A DNA stretch of 64,000 bases from Paenibacillus_E violae (GCF_032461945.1 NZ_JAWCUD010000004.1:1-64000); one strand, 5' to 3'; positions 50,620-59,868 are shown, counted from the stretch's first letter. Notes: a model not told the origin generated them from the letters alone. Numbers and translations: made by a program.

Positions 50620-51399
50620 CTAGCCGCGGGCTGGAAGCGGCAGCCAGTTCAGGACATTTTGGATTTGACGGTCCCAATAACCCCACTCATGTTCTCCAGG
50701 CCCTTCCTCATAGGTCAAGTCCAGACCCAATTCCCTGCAATAATTACGGAAACGGATGTTATCTTCATATAGGAAATCTTCCGTACCGCAGCACTGATAT
50801 AAATCCGGCTTCGGTCCTTTGCTAGCCTTCACCTGCTCTGCCAAATAGAATAAATCATTTTTGCTGCCTTTGATACTCGTCACATCGCCATAAATCAGCT
50901 TGAATTCATCCGGAAAGTTTAATGCTCGATGCGAAATATCTACGGCGCCCGACAAGCTGGCGGCGGCTGCAAAACGGTCTGGATGTGTGAGAGCCAGCTT
51001 CATCGCACCATATCCGCCCATCGACAAGCCCGCAGCATAATTCAATTCTCGTTCTTCTGCCAACGGGAAAAAAGATCTAGCAATAGCCGGCAGTTCCTCG
51101 CTAATAAACGTCCAGTACTTCGGACCTGCCGCCATATCCGTATAAAAGCTGCGGTTAACAGCCGGCATAACAACGGCAATCCCCAACTTGGCCGCATACC
51201 GCTCGATAGATGTTCTCCGCATCCAAATGGTGTGATCGTCAGATAGGCCATGCAATAAGTACAGTGTTGGATGTTTTGAAGTACCGTAGCTCGCTGAGGC
51301 GATCCCGATCTGATTTTGTGCATGCTGCGGTAAGATCACATACATGGAAGCTGAGACACCAAGGGAATCGGAGTAAAAATGACAATCGATAAAAGCCAT
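50620..51399 (-). CDS. Alpha/beta hydrolase, esterase D / tributyrin esterase type
   Basis: Serine esterase of the putative esterase (esterase D-like) family, probably cytoplasmic since no signal is present. YLLHGLSDDHTIWMRRTSIE forms the oxyanion region; the nucleophile is in AAGLSMGGYGAMKLAL (GLSMGG). Candidate Asp (PDLYQCCGTEDFLYEDN) and His (GPGEHEWGYWD) complete the triad. Length 259 residues. It sits alone between a terminator and yqeG. The natural substrate, such as short acyl esters or S-formyl thiols, is not determined. Confidence 0.88.
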   Translation of the reverse strand: MAFIDCHFYSDSLGVSASMYVILPQHAQNQIGIASASYGTSKHPTLYLLHGLSDDHTIWMRRTSIERYAAKLGIAVVMPAVNRSFYTDMAAGPKYWTFISEELPAIARSFFPLAEERELNYAAGLSMGGYGAMKLALTHPDRFAAAASLSGAVDISHRALNFPDEFKLIYGDVTSIKGSKNDLFYLAEQVKASKGPKPDLYQCCGTEDFLYEDNIRFRNYCRELGLDLTYEEGPGEHEWGYWDRQIQNVLNWLPLPARG

Positions 51400-51424
51400 G
51401 CGAATATGCTCCTCTCATAGGGAA

Positions 51425-51453
51425 AACCACCCCCCAGCAAGGGAAAGTGGCTT
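51425..51453 (-). terminator. Terminator of the MoxR/DUF58/transglutaminase operon
   Basis: AACCAC and GTGGCTT with an inner CCC/GGG form a stem just downstream of the stop at 51461; TTTTCCC follows on the minus strand. Confidence 0.55.
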
Positions 51454-51460
51454 TCTTCAC

Positions 51461-53692
51461 CTATTTCATTTGTTCTTTTAATTTCATAATCGATTGACTC
51501 ACGGTTTGATAATCGGTTTCGGTCGAAACATTTTGGCTGTATTTTGCTCGTTCAAACAGCTCTAACACCGTTTCCAGATCTTTTTTCATCCATTTGCTCT
51601 GGCTCGACCACCTGGCCGTCGCTTCTCTCATCGTTTCATGCTCTAATCTGGTATAGCCCTTACGTCGGCTCATCCGCAGAAGCTTCTCGAATTCCACAAT
51701 GATTTTCTGATTAAAATTAACGGCTTTCAATTGCTTTCTGTGCATACGCCATGTGCGCCAATAGTTGCTTTTGAGCAAAAATACAGCGCCAGCAGCTATC
51801 ATTAGAGCAGCACCAACACCGCTTAACGTCAACCATAGCCAAGTAAAGCTAGGTGCTTGACTCGTTTCTTCAGGCAGTGTGACCGGATCGCTCTCCGTGG
51901 TAGGGTCAACAGGCGGAGGTGTCTCCGCTGGGAACACATTCGGAAGCGCAAACCCGGAAGTAGGCTCAAAAGGGATCCAGCCAAAGCCTTCAAAATACAC
52001 TTCAACCCACGAATGAGCATCCGAGTTCCGGACTGTATACGTGCCGGCAGCGTCAGCATCGATATCTTCACCGAATTGACTCAAAATACCAAATTCTCGC
52101 ATCTGATCAGATTGGGGAGAAGTTCCGGATGAGTACCCTTTCACCCAGCGGGTCGGAAGTCCGATTGAACGAGCAAGCACGGCCATTGACGTGGAATAAT
52201 AATCACAGTATCCCTGTTTGATTTCGAACAAGAATCGATCTACAAAATCTTTGCTTTTCCCTTTACTTTCGTCCGGTGTGTTCGTATAAGGGTAATGCTC
52301 TGATAAATAAGCCTCAATCAGCTTGGCCTTATCATAAGGATTAGTCGCTGATTTGGTGATGTCGATCGCAAGTTGCTTGACACGTTCGGGAAGATCCGCC
52401 GGTATTTGCAAATACTCCGCCCATTCCGGCTTATTCCCATAGTCACTCTTCACCTCGCGGAGCTGCGCTACATCCAAAATAGGCTCTTGAGTAATAATGG
52501 CATACTCTTTGGGATAATTCGTTCTGCCCGTGTACCGCAGCTCGGATTGTCGAGGCGACCATAAAATGCGCTGAAACGGATTCTCACCTTGATTCACTTC
52601 CACCAGTCGCTGGACGGCATACCCGCCGAAGAGAACCGGAAACACATCCTCTCTCTGCATAACAATGGTTTGGGTAACTTCCTGGGTTTTCAACAGTGAG
52701 AAATCAAATCTCGGATCAAGAGGCAGTGTATTGAGATTGACCCGATTCATCGGAAGCTTTTTCTCATTCGGACTAAGCTCCCAACCTTTTCCATTATACT
52801 GAGCTCTCGTTTCACCACGGAAGTAGGTGCGTTTGCTCGTTTCTACTGTCATGACAGGTGTGTAGTCAAATTGAAATCCACCACCCAGATGACTATCATC
52901 CCTGCTGTAACCCGATGAAGTATCGGCGGTAGACGCCGTCACGCTTACCCCTTTTCCTAATAGAGGTACGGATTCTCCCCGACTCACCTTATAAGCGGTA
53001 TATGGATCGGTTAAGACAGGTTCTACGGTAGGAGCCAGAAACCCAACAAGCGTAATGACACCTACGATCAGCCCCACTGGAAGCAGGAGCGAAGAGGGAT
53101 AATCGGTAATCGTCTCCCAAATAACAGGGGCCCGTTTCTTCAGTTTGGCGAAGTGGCGAACCATCAGGAGCGAAAATCCGCAGAAGATGACCATGGCTAC
53201 TTGCGGCCACAGGAAAATAGTGCTGAAGGAATCTCGTATGGCAAAAAACAATATACTGACAGCAATGAGAACGAAAATACGCAGCCTCGATTTCACTGAC
53301 CACATGGCAAATAAATAAGTCAGCCAAGCAGCTAAGCTAAACCAAATATACGGCTCTAACTGACCGGCGTTTAAGGCGACCCATCGGAGTGCGTTCTTCC
53401 ACGTCGTCACGTGTACGGCAACAAAATGGTAACCCATCCCGATGACGTGAAGAGCGATGACCAATCCGAATTGAATGAGAACTCGCCATACGCGTCGAAG
53501 ATGCGGAATCAGATACGTAACCGCAACAAGGCTTAATGTTCCTGTGACAAAAACGACCGTTTCAGGGAGCCACAAGCCGTCTTCCTTCATAATCCAAATC
53601 ACAAATTGATACAGATAAATACCCGTAAGAATCGCACTAAGGCGCTGTTCCCAATCCGTAAAAACAATTCTCTTCCAGAGTGAGCTAAGCAT
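51461..53692 (-). CDS. Membrane transglutaminase-like protein, TgpA/YebA type
   Basis: Seven or so N-terminal membrane helices (to about residue 225), then a periplasm-side domain with a transglutaminase core: the catalytic Cys is in KQGYCDYYSTSMAVLARSIG, His in DAHSWVEVYFEG and Asp/Glu near WIPFEPTSGF. A further helix lies at about 620-645 before a cytoplasmic DUF4129-like tail (LLRMSRRKGYTRLEHETMRE). 743 residues. It overlaps the DUF58 gene by 8 bp. MoxR-DUF58-TgpA operons are widespread; the substrate is unknown. Confidence 0.9.
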   Translation of the reverse strand: MLSSLWKRIVFTDWEQRLSAILTGIYLYQFVIWIMKEDGLWLPETVVFVTGTLSLVAVTYLIPHLRRVWRVLIQFGLVIALHVIGMGYHFVAVHVTTWKNALRWVALNAGQLEPYIWFSLAAWLTYLFAMWSVKSRLRIFVLIAVSILFFAIRDSFSTIFLWPQVAMVIFCGFSLLMVRHFAKLKKRAPVIWETITDYPSSLLLPVGLIVGVITLVGFLAPTVEPVLTDPYTAYKVSRGESVPLLGKGVSVTASTADTSSGYSRDDSHLGGGFQFDYTPVMTVETSKRTYFRGETRAQYNGKGWELSPNEKKLPMNRVNLNTLPLDPRFDFSLLKTQEVTQTIVMQREDVFPVLFGGYAVQRLVEVNQGENPFQRILWSPRQSELRYTGRTNYPKEYAIITQEPILDVAQLREVKSDYGNKPEWAEYLQIPADLPERVKQLAIDITKSATNPYDKAKLIEAYLSEHYPYTNTPDESKGKSKDFVDRFLFEIKQGYCDYYSTSMAVLARSIGLPTRWVKGYSSGTSPQSDQMREFGILSQFGEDIDADAAGTYTVRNSDAHSWVEVYFEGFGWIPFEPTSGFALPNVFPAETPPPVDPTTESDPVTLPEETSQAPSFTWLWLTLSGVGAALMIAAGAVFLLKSNYWRTWRMHRKQLKAVNFNQKIIVEFEKLLRMSRRKGYTRLEHETMREATARWSSQSKWMKKDLETVLELFERAKYSQNVSTETDYQTVSQSIMKLKEQMK

Positions 53693-54971
53693 AACGTTTC
53701 GCCCCTCCCAACAGGTTAGGCAAGTCCGTTAATTGACTGACCTCATACCCCATATAACCTTGTGAGCGAATCGCCTTAACCCAATCGTCTTTTGCGCTAT
53801 CCTGAACCGCCCCCTGCAGTTTGAAAGCATGCGAAGGTTCGGCATGAATCCACATATGGCAAGGATTCATTTGAAGATGCTCGAGTTGCGTCAGCACCTG
53901 CATCATGACGGAACCCTTTTGCGGAGAAATAAGTACAAAGAAGCAGCCGGCTGGGAGTTCCCGTGAATGTTCTTTCAAAATTTGCTGCAGAGAATGAAAG
54001 CCGTCAGCTTCAACCCCGACCAAATGTTTTAAAATATGCTTGTGGTGATTCTGACTTTGTTTCGGTTCAAAATAGGTGGATTCTTTCCCGATTGACAGCA
54101 AACCAAGCGCTAAGTCGCGGCCGGCCCCATACCGGAACAAGGATGCCGCCACAGAAACAGCTAGTTCAAATTCAGCCGCGTCACCATAGGCACGAGCCGT
54201 GCGATCCAATAAAATGATCGTTTTGGGCAGCGACTCCCGTTCGAACTCCTTGGACTTCCAAGTCCCTGTCTTCGCTGTGGCATTCCAGTGAATGCGGGAC
54301 AAGCGATCCCCGTAAATATATTCACGAACACCGTTAATCTGCGTCGTTTCCCGGTGGGCTCTTGTCGTCGTGGAATGATGCTGCATGCCTTTGAGCATTT
54401 GATGGAACTGCGCCCATTCCCGGATGGCTACGGTTTGCGGGTATACCGTAACGGATTGCTGGAGTTCCAGGCGTCCCTTATGCTGGAAGAAGCCAAAGAT
54501 ATCCTCGGTCAGACATTCCGTATCACCAAACCGGTAATATCCCCTTCGCAGCGGAGGCGTGCTGTACAGCAGTTCCCCTCTGCGCTTCCAATCCGGAATC
54601 AGCGAACCTTCAAAGATGGTTTCTTCTCCACTCTGACGGATGAACTGATCTTTGATAATCATATAAGGAATCGGCCAAAAACCGGGAATCTGTACGCCAA
54701 TGCCAATTTGCAGTGATTGACCCGCTTCAAGCTGTGCATCCTGCCCTTGAATGGAGAGCTTGCGCGTCCCTTGAGCACGTCTGATGCCGCTCCAGTTGCC
54801 TGCGAGTAAGTAGATCGACAAAAGGGTAATGATAATAAACAGCATGGAGGCCAGCTTTCCTCCTTGAAATAACAGGAAGAATAAGCTAGCCGTGAAACAG
54901 GAAATCAGTAGCCATAAAGGAGCCGGAAACCGGGGACGTTCCCCGAATCGTTTGAATACCGGTCGAGTCAT
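53685..54971 (-). CDS. DUF58 domain protein (MoxR-associated)
   Basis: 428 residues with two N-terminal hydrophobic segments (about 18-55), a beta-rich middle and the DUF58 core: YIYGDRLSRIHWNATAKTG (the family motif, about 243-261) and a von Willebrand A-like region starting KTIILLDRTARAYGD. ATG at 54971 is 4 bp after the MoxR gene stop; longer starts run into that gene. Expected partner of the MoxR AAA+ ATPase, acting on envelope or metal-enzyme assembly; the role here is unknown. Confidence 0.9.
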   Translation of the reverse strand: MTRPVFKRFGERPRFPAPLWLLISCFTASLFFLLFQGGKLASMLFIIITLLSIYLLAGNWSGIRRAQGTRKLSIQGQDAQLEAGQSLQIGIGVQIPGFWPIPYMIIKDQFIRQSGEETIFEGSLIPDWKRRGELLYSTPPLRRGYYRFGDTECLTEDIFGFFQHKGRLELQQSVTVYPQTVAIREWAQFHQMLKGMQHHSTTTRAHRETTQINGVREYIYGDRLSRIHWNATAKTGTWKSKEFERESLPKTIILLDRTARAYGDAAEFELAVSVAASLFRYGAGRDLALGLLSIGKESTYFEPKQSQNHHKHILKHLVGVEADGFHSLQQILKEHSRELPAGCFFVLISPQKGSVMMQVLTQLEHLQMNPCHMWIHAEPSHAFKLQGAVQDSAKDDWVKAIRSQGYMGYEVSQLTDLPNLLGGAKRYA

Positions 54972-54975
54972 AGGC

Positions 54976-55935
54976 TCACTTCTCCAATCGAACCGGCACT
55001 CGAACCTGCTCGAAAATCGAACCGAGCACGGAGTTAACGGTAGCTCCATCCATGCGTGCTTCGGAATGAAGGATCATTCGATGCCCGAGCACGAAAGGCG
55101 CAAGGTACTTGATGTCATCTGGAATGACGTAGTCTCTGCCTTTCAAGAACGCATATGCCTTGGATGCTAGTACAAGCGAAAGCGTGGCGCGTGGACTTGC
55201 GCCCAGAAATACAGCGTGATGGTCACGCGTTTTCCTGGTGATATTGACTAAGTAATCCGATACCGCGTCATCCATATGTACCCTGCGCGCTTGCTCTTGT
55301 GCTGCCAGTACTTCAGACGTATCCATCACCGCATGCAACGCTTCCATCGGATGCGCTTTGATTTGCGAAGCAATCATCTGTTTCTCGGCAGCTTCGCTCG
55401 GATAACCCAGGCTAAGCTTAATCATAAAGCGATCCAGCTGCGCTTCCGGCAGAATATATGTGCCTTCGAAATCAATGGGATTTTGAGTGGCCAGCATGAG
55501 AAAAGGAGATGGCAGCTCATGGATATCGCCGTCTACCGTAATATGCTGCTCTTCCATGGCTTCCAGCAGTGCCGATTGGGTTTTGGTTGTTGCGCGATTG
55601 ATTTCGTCGACAAGTAAAATATTCGCCATGATCGGTCCTGAGCGAAACAGGAATTTTTCTTCTTTGGGATGATATATAGAAACACCGGTAATATCGGAAG
55701 GCAATAAATCGGGATTGCACTGAATGCGACGGAATTGGCCGTCGATGGAACGGGCGAGGGCTTTGATCAGTACGGTCTTGCCAGTTCCCGGTACATCTTC
55801 GAGCAACACATGTCCGCCGGCCAGCATAGCAGTCAGCAGTAATTCAATCTCAGCGCTCTTGCCGAGTATGCAGGATTCTAAATTCGTTTTCAGTCTAGTT
55901 AAAACTTCTACATGATGATGGGTGGCAGTTTCCAT
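54976..55935 (-). CDS. MoxR family AAA+ ATPase
   Basis: AAA+ chaperone-like ATPase, 319 residues. Walker A is LEDVPGTGKTVL (about 47-58), Walker B ILLVDEINRA, sensor 1 MLATQNPIDFEGTY, arginine-finger region EAQLDRFMIKL, and sensor 2 GASPRATLSL. First gene of a three-gene operon with DUF58 and transglutaminase-like genes, each tightly spaced. AGGAGG lies upstream of the ATG at 55935. It should act on a target through the DUF58 partner. Confidence 0.95.
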   Translation of the reverse strand: METATHHHVEVLTRLKTNLESCILGKSAEIELLLTAMLAGGHVLLEDVPGTGKTVLIKALARSIDGQFRRIQCNPDLLPSDITGVSIYHPKEEKFLFRSGPIMANILLVDEINRATTKTQSALLEAMEEQHITVDGDIHELPSPFLMLATQNPIDFEGTYILPEAQLDRFMIKLSLGYPSEAAEKQMIASQIKAHPMEALHAVMDTSEVLAAQEQARRVHMDDAVSDYLVNITRKTRDHHAVFLGASPRATLSLVLASKAYAFLKGRDYVIPDDIKYLAPFVLGHRMILHSEARMDGATVNSVLGSIFEQVRVPVRLEK

Positions 55936-56558
55936 GACTTAATCCTCCTTAGAGTTTTCGTAAGAAAACTTACTTCGTAAGCGTATGCTGAACGGTATTA
56001 AAACCTCATCTTGTCACGACCGCCAGGCAAAAAAACGCCAAAATGACCGTAATTCTTAAAATAGAAGAGAAAAAGTGCGTAAATCCAGTTTACAGCAAAG
56101 TTTTTCGTCCGTATACTTGTAATTCCTCTAAATTTATTTGTTAAAATTACCCATGTGAAATTAGCGGCTTTATTAGGGTTTAAGCGGAGTTTGGGAAAGG
56201 CAAGGGAGACGTATTTCTCCCACCATACAAATCCTGCAAAAAATGCAGCAAATTTGGCGGAAGTCACAGATTTGGACTTATAACCTGCAAAAAGTGCAGC
56301 TAAATAGGTGATTTCTGCGTATTTCGGGTATAAAGCCATGAATGACATGTACTTTTTACATGTTTATCTCTAGAAACGGCAAAAGTGAGATCATTTGCTG
56401 TACTTATTGCAGTTTGTGAGGTTCGTCGGGGCACGTTGGTGCGAGCGAGACTCTCACGGCATAAGCTTGTTTTGTGAGTTAACTTCCACCTGAGGCTTAT
56501 TTCCCACATGTTAGCGGTGAAAAACAACGGAAGCACTTTGACTGGTGCAGCTGAAAAA
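55936..56558. other. Long non-coding interval with imperfect palindromes
   Basis: About 620 bp with no ORF that looks coding. Two similar small palindromes, CCTGCAAAAAATGCAGC (about 56229-56245) and CCTGCAAAAAGTGCAGC (about 56285-56301), are 56 bp apart; a third, GCTGTACTTATTGCAGT (about 56397-56413), is a degenerate inverted copy. ACATGTACTTTTTACATGT at about 56345-56363 is another inverted repeat. The promoter of the MoxR operon should lie at the left end. Confidence 0.55.
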
Positions 56559-56589
56559 GGAGCTAAGCGTCTTGAATACGCTTAGCTCC
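56559..56589 (-). terminator. Terminator of the spoVA operon
   Basis: GGAGCTAAGCGT and ACGCTTAGCTCC form a perfect 12-bp stem around CTTGAAT. On the minus strand TTTTTC follows. It is about 90 bp downstream of the spoVAE stop. Confidence 0.88.
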
Positions 56590-56676
56590 TACGCCTATCG
56601 TTTTATTCGTTCACGGACGAACGTTTCCCCGATCAAACGATATCCACATTGCCAGAAGGGACTATTCATCCGATCT

Positions 56677-57027
56677 CTATCCCTTTGGCTTAACAAATAC
56701 AGCGGCAATAAACGAGAAAATAATCGCTGCCGAAATACCCGCGCTAGTCACTTTGAAGATCCCGGTTATGATCCCGATATAACCGTCCTTGTGCAGCTCT
56801 TCCAGCGCCCCATGTACGAGGGCGTTACCAAAGCTGGTAATCGGTACGGTTGCTCCCGCACCCGCAAATTCGATAAATGGGTCATATAAATTGCAACCAT
56901 CCGCAATAGCGCCAAGGACGACAAGCGTACTCATTGTATGCGCAGGCGTCAGCTTCCCAACATCCATTAGAAGCTGCCCGAAGACACAGATAGCACCGCC
57001 AATGACAAAAGCCCAAAAAAAGTTCAT
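56677..57027 (-). CDS. spoVAE: Stage V sporulation protein AE
   Basis: Integral membrane subunit of the SpoVA dipicolinate channel in the spore inner membrane. 116 residues with about four helices; FVIGGAICVFGQLLMDVGKL, DGCNLYDPFIEFAGAGATVP and ITSFGNALVHGA are typical of SpoVAE (AEb type). ATG at 57027 overlaps the spoVAD stop as ATGA. Third and last spoVA gene here, followed by a strong terminator. Confidence 0.93.
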   Translation of the reverse strand: MNFFWAFVIGGAICVFGQLLMDVGKLTPAHTMSTLVVLGAIADGCNLYDPFIEFAGAGATVPITSFGNALVHGALEELHKDGYIGIITGIFKVTSAGISAAIIFSFIAAVFVKPKG

Positions 57028-58043
57028 GCGTACAACCCTCCAGACTCAATAGAAACTGCATGCGCGATACACGGGATGCTTTCCCCTTGCTGGAAGGAGA
57101 GCGGAGACAGCAACGCGCCTGTGGCAACAACAAGAATGCGGTTCAACTCTCCTTTTTTCATGCGTTTGAGGAGATGCCCGTAGGTAACGGTTGCGGAACA
57201 GCCGCAGCCGCTGCCTCCGGCTTGCACATTCTGCTTGTCCCGCTGATAGATTAATAAGCCGCAATCATCATAAGTCGTTTGTTCAATCGGAACCTTGTGC
57301 TTTTCGAACAGTTCACGCGCAATTTCGGAACCGACCGCAGCCAGATCTCCAGTTACAATGAGATCATAATAACCCGGCTCGCGGCCCAAATCGCGGAAGT
57401 GAGCCTGGATCGTATCCACGGCAGCCGGAGCCATCGCTGCGCCCATATTGAAAGGGTCTGTGATCCCCATATCCACAACCCTGCCGATGGTTGCCGATGT
57501 GATGACGGGGCCATCCCCCGTCTTCCCGAGCACGGCCACTCCAGCGCCGGTCACGGTGTATTGCGCGGTCGGCGGCTTCTGGGATCCGTATTCCGTCGGA
57601 TAACGGAACTGCTTCTCCACCGTGCAGTTGTGGCTGCAGGTGCCTGCCATTATATAATTGGCGGCGCCTGAATCCATTAACTGCGCGGCAAGCGCCAGCC
57701 CTTCCATCGAGGTCGAGCAAGCGCCGAAGATGCCAAGATACGGCATGCCCAGCGTGCGTGCCGCGAACGTATTGGAGATGATCTGATTCATAAGATCGCC
57801 TCCAATATAGAACTGAATTTGGCCGCCCGTAAGCCCGGCATTATCAAGGGCATGCTGCGCCGCTTCCTCAAGCAGCGCTTTCTCCGCTTTCTCCCACGTC
57901 TTCTGACCTACCGTCAGATCGCCATGCACGATGTCAAAGTCTTCCGCCAGTGGACCCTCGCCTTCATCAGGTCCAACTACAGTCCCTGTGGACAGAATGA
58001 CCGGACGATTCTCGAAAACCCAGCTTTGATGCCCTTTCAGCAT
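57024..58043 (-). CDS. spoVAD: Stage V sporulation protein AD
   Basis: Dipicolinate-binding SpoVA subunit with a thiolase-like fold. 339 residues starting MLKGHQSWVFENRPVILSTG; FDIVHGDLTVGQKTWEKAE, GIFGACSTSMEGLALAAQ and NIMAGTCSHNCTVEKQFRYP-like AGTCSHNCTVEKQFRYP are family stretches. ATG at 58043 has GGGGG about 8 bases upstream; a GTG five codons earlier is possible. Four bp after spoVAC and overlapping spoVAE by four. Confidence 0.95.
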   Translation of the reverse strand: MLKGHQSWVFENRPVILSTGTVVGPDEGEGPLAEDFDIVHGDLTVGQKTWEKAEKALLEEAAQHALDNAGLTGGQIQFYIGGDLMNQIISNTFAARTLGMPYLGIFGACSTSMEGLALAAQLMDSGAANYIMAGTCSHNCTVEKQFRYPTEYGSQKPPTAQYTVTGAGVAVLGKTGDGPVITSATIGRVVDMGITDPFNMGAAMAPAAVDTIQAHFRDLGREPGYYDLIVTGDLAAVGSEIARELFEKHKVPIEQTTYDDCGLLIYQRDKQNVQAGGSGCGCSATVTYGHLLKRMKKGELNRILVVATGALLSPLSFQQGESIPCIAHAVSIESGGLYA

Positions 58044-58047
58044 AGCA

Positions 58048-58521
58048 TCAGCCCCCACCCATTATGATTAGATGCAAGAGTCCCACAACGAAAGCAGCCA
58101 CGGTGCCAAAAACGATGACAGAGCCCGCTAATTTGAACATGTTCCCGCCTACACCAAGGACTAATCCCTCAGCCCGGTGTTCAATCGCAGCAGAGCAAAG
58201 GGAGTTTGCGAACCCTGTAACAGGAACTGCGCTTCCGGCGCCAGCCCACTGAGCAATTTTATCGTAGATGCCGAAGCTTGTTAAAATGACCGAAATGATA
58301 ATCAGAACAGCCACGGTCGGGTTGCCCGCTGTTTTCTCTGTAAACCCGAACCAATTGATAAACATTTGCATAAAGCACTCGCCAATTAAGCAAATCGTGC
58401 CGCCAACTAAAAAAGCTCTAAGGCAATTTTTCAAAACAGGCCTCTTGGGTTCAATCCTTTTCGCTAATTCCTGATACTCCTGTTGGGTCATTGTTAGATT
58501 TTTCTTCTTATTGTTGGCCAT
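58048..58521 (-). CDS. spoVAC: Stage V sporulation protein AC
   Basis: Mechanosensitive-type membrane subunit of the SpoVA channel. 157 residues; a basic N-terminus (MANNKKKNLTMTQQEYQELA) is followed by about four helices with AFLVGGTICLIGECFMQMF, TSFGIYDKIAQWAGAGSAVP and VTGFANSLCSAAIEHRAEG. It shares a GAGAxVPxT-type pattern with SpoVAE. Gap of 18 bp after the DUF421 gene, so the order is DUF421-spoVAC-spoVAD-spoVAE. Confidence 0.95.
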   Translation of the reverse strand: MANNKKKNLTMTQQEYQELAKRIEPKRPVLKNCLRAFLVGGTICLIGECFMQMFINWFGFTEKTAGNPTVAVLIIISVILTSFGIYDKIAQWAGAGSAVPVTGFANSLCSAAIEHRAEGLVLGVGGNMFKLAGSVIVFGTVAAFVVGLLHLIIMGGG

Positions 58522-58539
58522 ACTTTCCCTCCTGCTTGA

Positions 58540-59400
58540 TTAGGATCTTAACAGGGTATGAAGATCCTGAATGACTTTCGTCATCACCACGGAACTATCT
58601 TGATACATTTTTTTCGCATCAGGATGCTTTGTTGTTAAGGAATACAGCTCAAGATCCGCTTCACATTTCTTCAGTGTTGCAAGAAGCGCAGGTCTTTCGC
58701 TCGGCTGAGGCACTTTCAGCTTGTCATCATAGAGATCAACGGTTAATTCGCCGTTGGTATCTACATGGCCAAGAAACACATTTTCTTTCGTTACTCCTAG
58801 CTTATCCAGTTCCGTTTGCAGCCATCCCATTCCTTTCCCTGCTGCAGCCAGCGGCTCTTTTTGGATCACACCATCCATAATGACCGTCTGGGTAGGCTTT
58901 TCTGTTCCCAGCTTCATCCCCAGATGTTTGGGTGTCAGAGGCTGCGACTCGCTTTTGAGCAAAACACTCAGATCACCGCTGGATTCGAGCATCGCAAACT
59001 CCACATCCGCCACTCGGAAAACACTTTTCGTACGCAACTGCTCAAGAAGCTCGTCCCCTGTGTACCGCTCTTTTTTCAAATTTTCCTCAAGCACTTTCCC
59101 ATCTTTGATGAGCACTGTGCCTTTCCCTTCAAACCACGTACGCAGCGTCTTGCTCTTGAGTGTTAGCAGCTCCAAGATAAAAGGCACAAGACACCATACC
59201 AATATGGCAATAACCCCATGCATAAAGTTGCTTTCTACATCCGTTGAAATGACACCGGCCAAGTCACCTAGTGTAATACCTATCACATATTCGAAGAACG
59301 TTAACTGAGATATTTGTTTCTTCCCAAGGATTCGTGTCAGTACAAACAGAATAACTAGCGCGCTGAACGCTCTAATAACGATATGTACCCAATCTGCCAC
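58540..59400 (-). CDS. DUF421 (YetF-like) membrane protein with DUF1657-like tail
   Basis: 286 residues. Three N-terminal helices (about 5-80) with FVLTRILGKKQISQLTFFEYV are typical of YetF/DUF421 proteins, followed by a cytoplasmic domain (FEGKGTVLIKDGKVLEENLK). The last ~50 residues (LLATLKKCEADLELYSLTTK, DAKKMY) closely resemble the separate DUF1657 protein encoded divergently. Start is GTG at 59400, with GAGGGG 9 bases upstream; a TTG at 59433 is less likely. Genes of this type occur in spoVA operons linked to spore heat resistance. Confidence 0.88.
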   Translation of the reverse strand: MADWVHIVIRAFSALVILFVLTRILGKKQISQLTFFEYVIGITLGDLAGVISTDVESNFMHGVIAILVWCLVPFILELLTLKSKTLRTWFEGKGTVLIKDGKVLEENLKKERYTGDELLEQLRTKSVFRVADVEFAMLESSGDLSVLLKSESQPLTPKHLGMKLGTEKPTQTVIMDGVIQKEPLAAAGKGMGWLQTELDKLGVTKENVFLGHVDTNGELTVDLYDDKLKVPQPSERPALLATLKKCEADLELYSLTTKHPDAKKMYQDSSVVMTKVIQDLHTLLRS

Positions 59401-59598
59401 GGGCCCGTTCCCCTCTCTTTCATAGTGCTCCAAACAAAGTCATTATGTGCAAAATAAGCGAGTGCTATCATTGAATTGTTTTGTATTTAATTGTCAATTA
59501 TGAGAACGAAGAGAAAGGGAATATTAATGAGCGCAAACAAGTGAAATCCTTATGCTCTCTTTGGTTGCAACCCAAATTCTAATGAAGAGGTGTCTACC

Positions 59599-59805
59599 AT
59601 GACTGTAGCTGCTCAAGTAAAAACAACACTAGCCTCCCTCAAAAGCGCGCAAGCCAGCCTAGAGACCTTTGCGTTGTCAACGCAGAATCAGGAAGCTAAA
59701 CAACTGTATGAAACTGCCGCGATGGCTGCACAAGACATTGTGAATCAAGTTTCCTCCAGGGTGCAGCAATTGGAAAACGAAGAGCCGCAATACAAAGGTT
59801 TCTAG
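59599..59805 (+). CDS. DUF1657 small protein
   Basis: 68 residues starting MTVAAQVKTTLASLKSAQAS, probably two amphipathic helices. The core LASLKSAQASLETFALSTQN then EAKQLYE aligns without gaps to the tail of the adjacent DUF421 protein. GAGGTG is 6 bases before the ATG at 59599; a GTG three codons earlier overlaps that site. Divergent from the DUF421-spoVA operon, with its own terminator. DUF1657 proteins accompany spoVA genes in Bacillales; molecular role unknown. Confidence 0.88.
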   Translation: MTVAAQVKTTLASLKSAQASLETFALSTQNQEAKQLYETAAMAAQDIVNQVSSRVQQLENEEPQYKGF

Positions 59806-59820
59806 TCTGAACACAAAAAA

Positions 59821-59857
59821 AGCCGGTATTTACGAGAAACGCTCTCGTGTACCGGCT
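59821..59857. terminator. Bidirectional terminator after DUF1657
   Basis: AGCCGGTATTTACGAGA pairs with TCTCGTGTACCGGCT around AACGC. T runs follow on both strands (TTTTTGCTTTTT on plus), serving DUF1657 and the convergent small ORFs. Confidence 0.88.
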
Positions 59858-59868
59858 GTTTTTGCTTT

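Noticed and set aside
55998..56348. 116-codon minus-strand frame in the MoxR-spoVA gap
   Set aside because: Spans the small palindromes, has no ribosome site and a composition unlike its neighbours.
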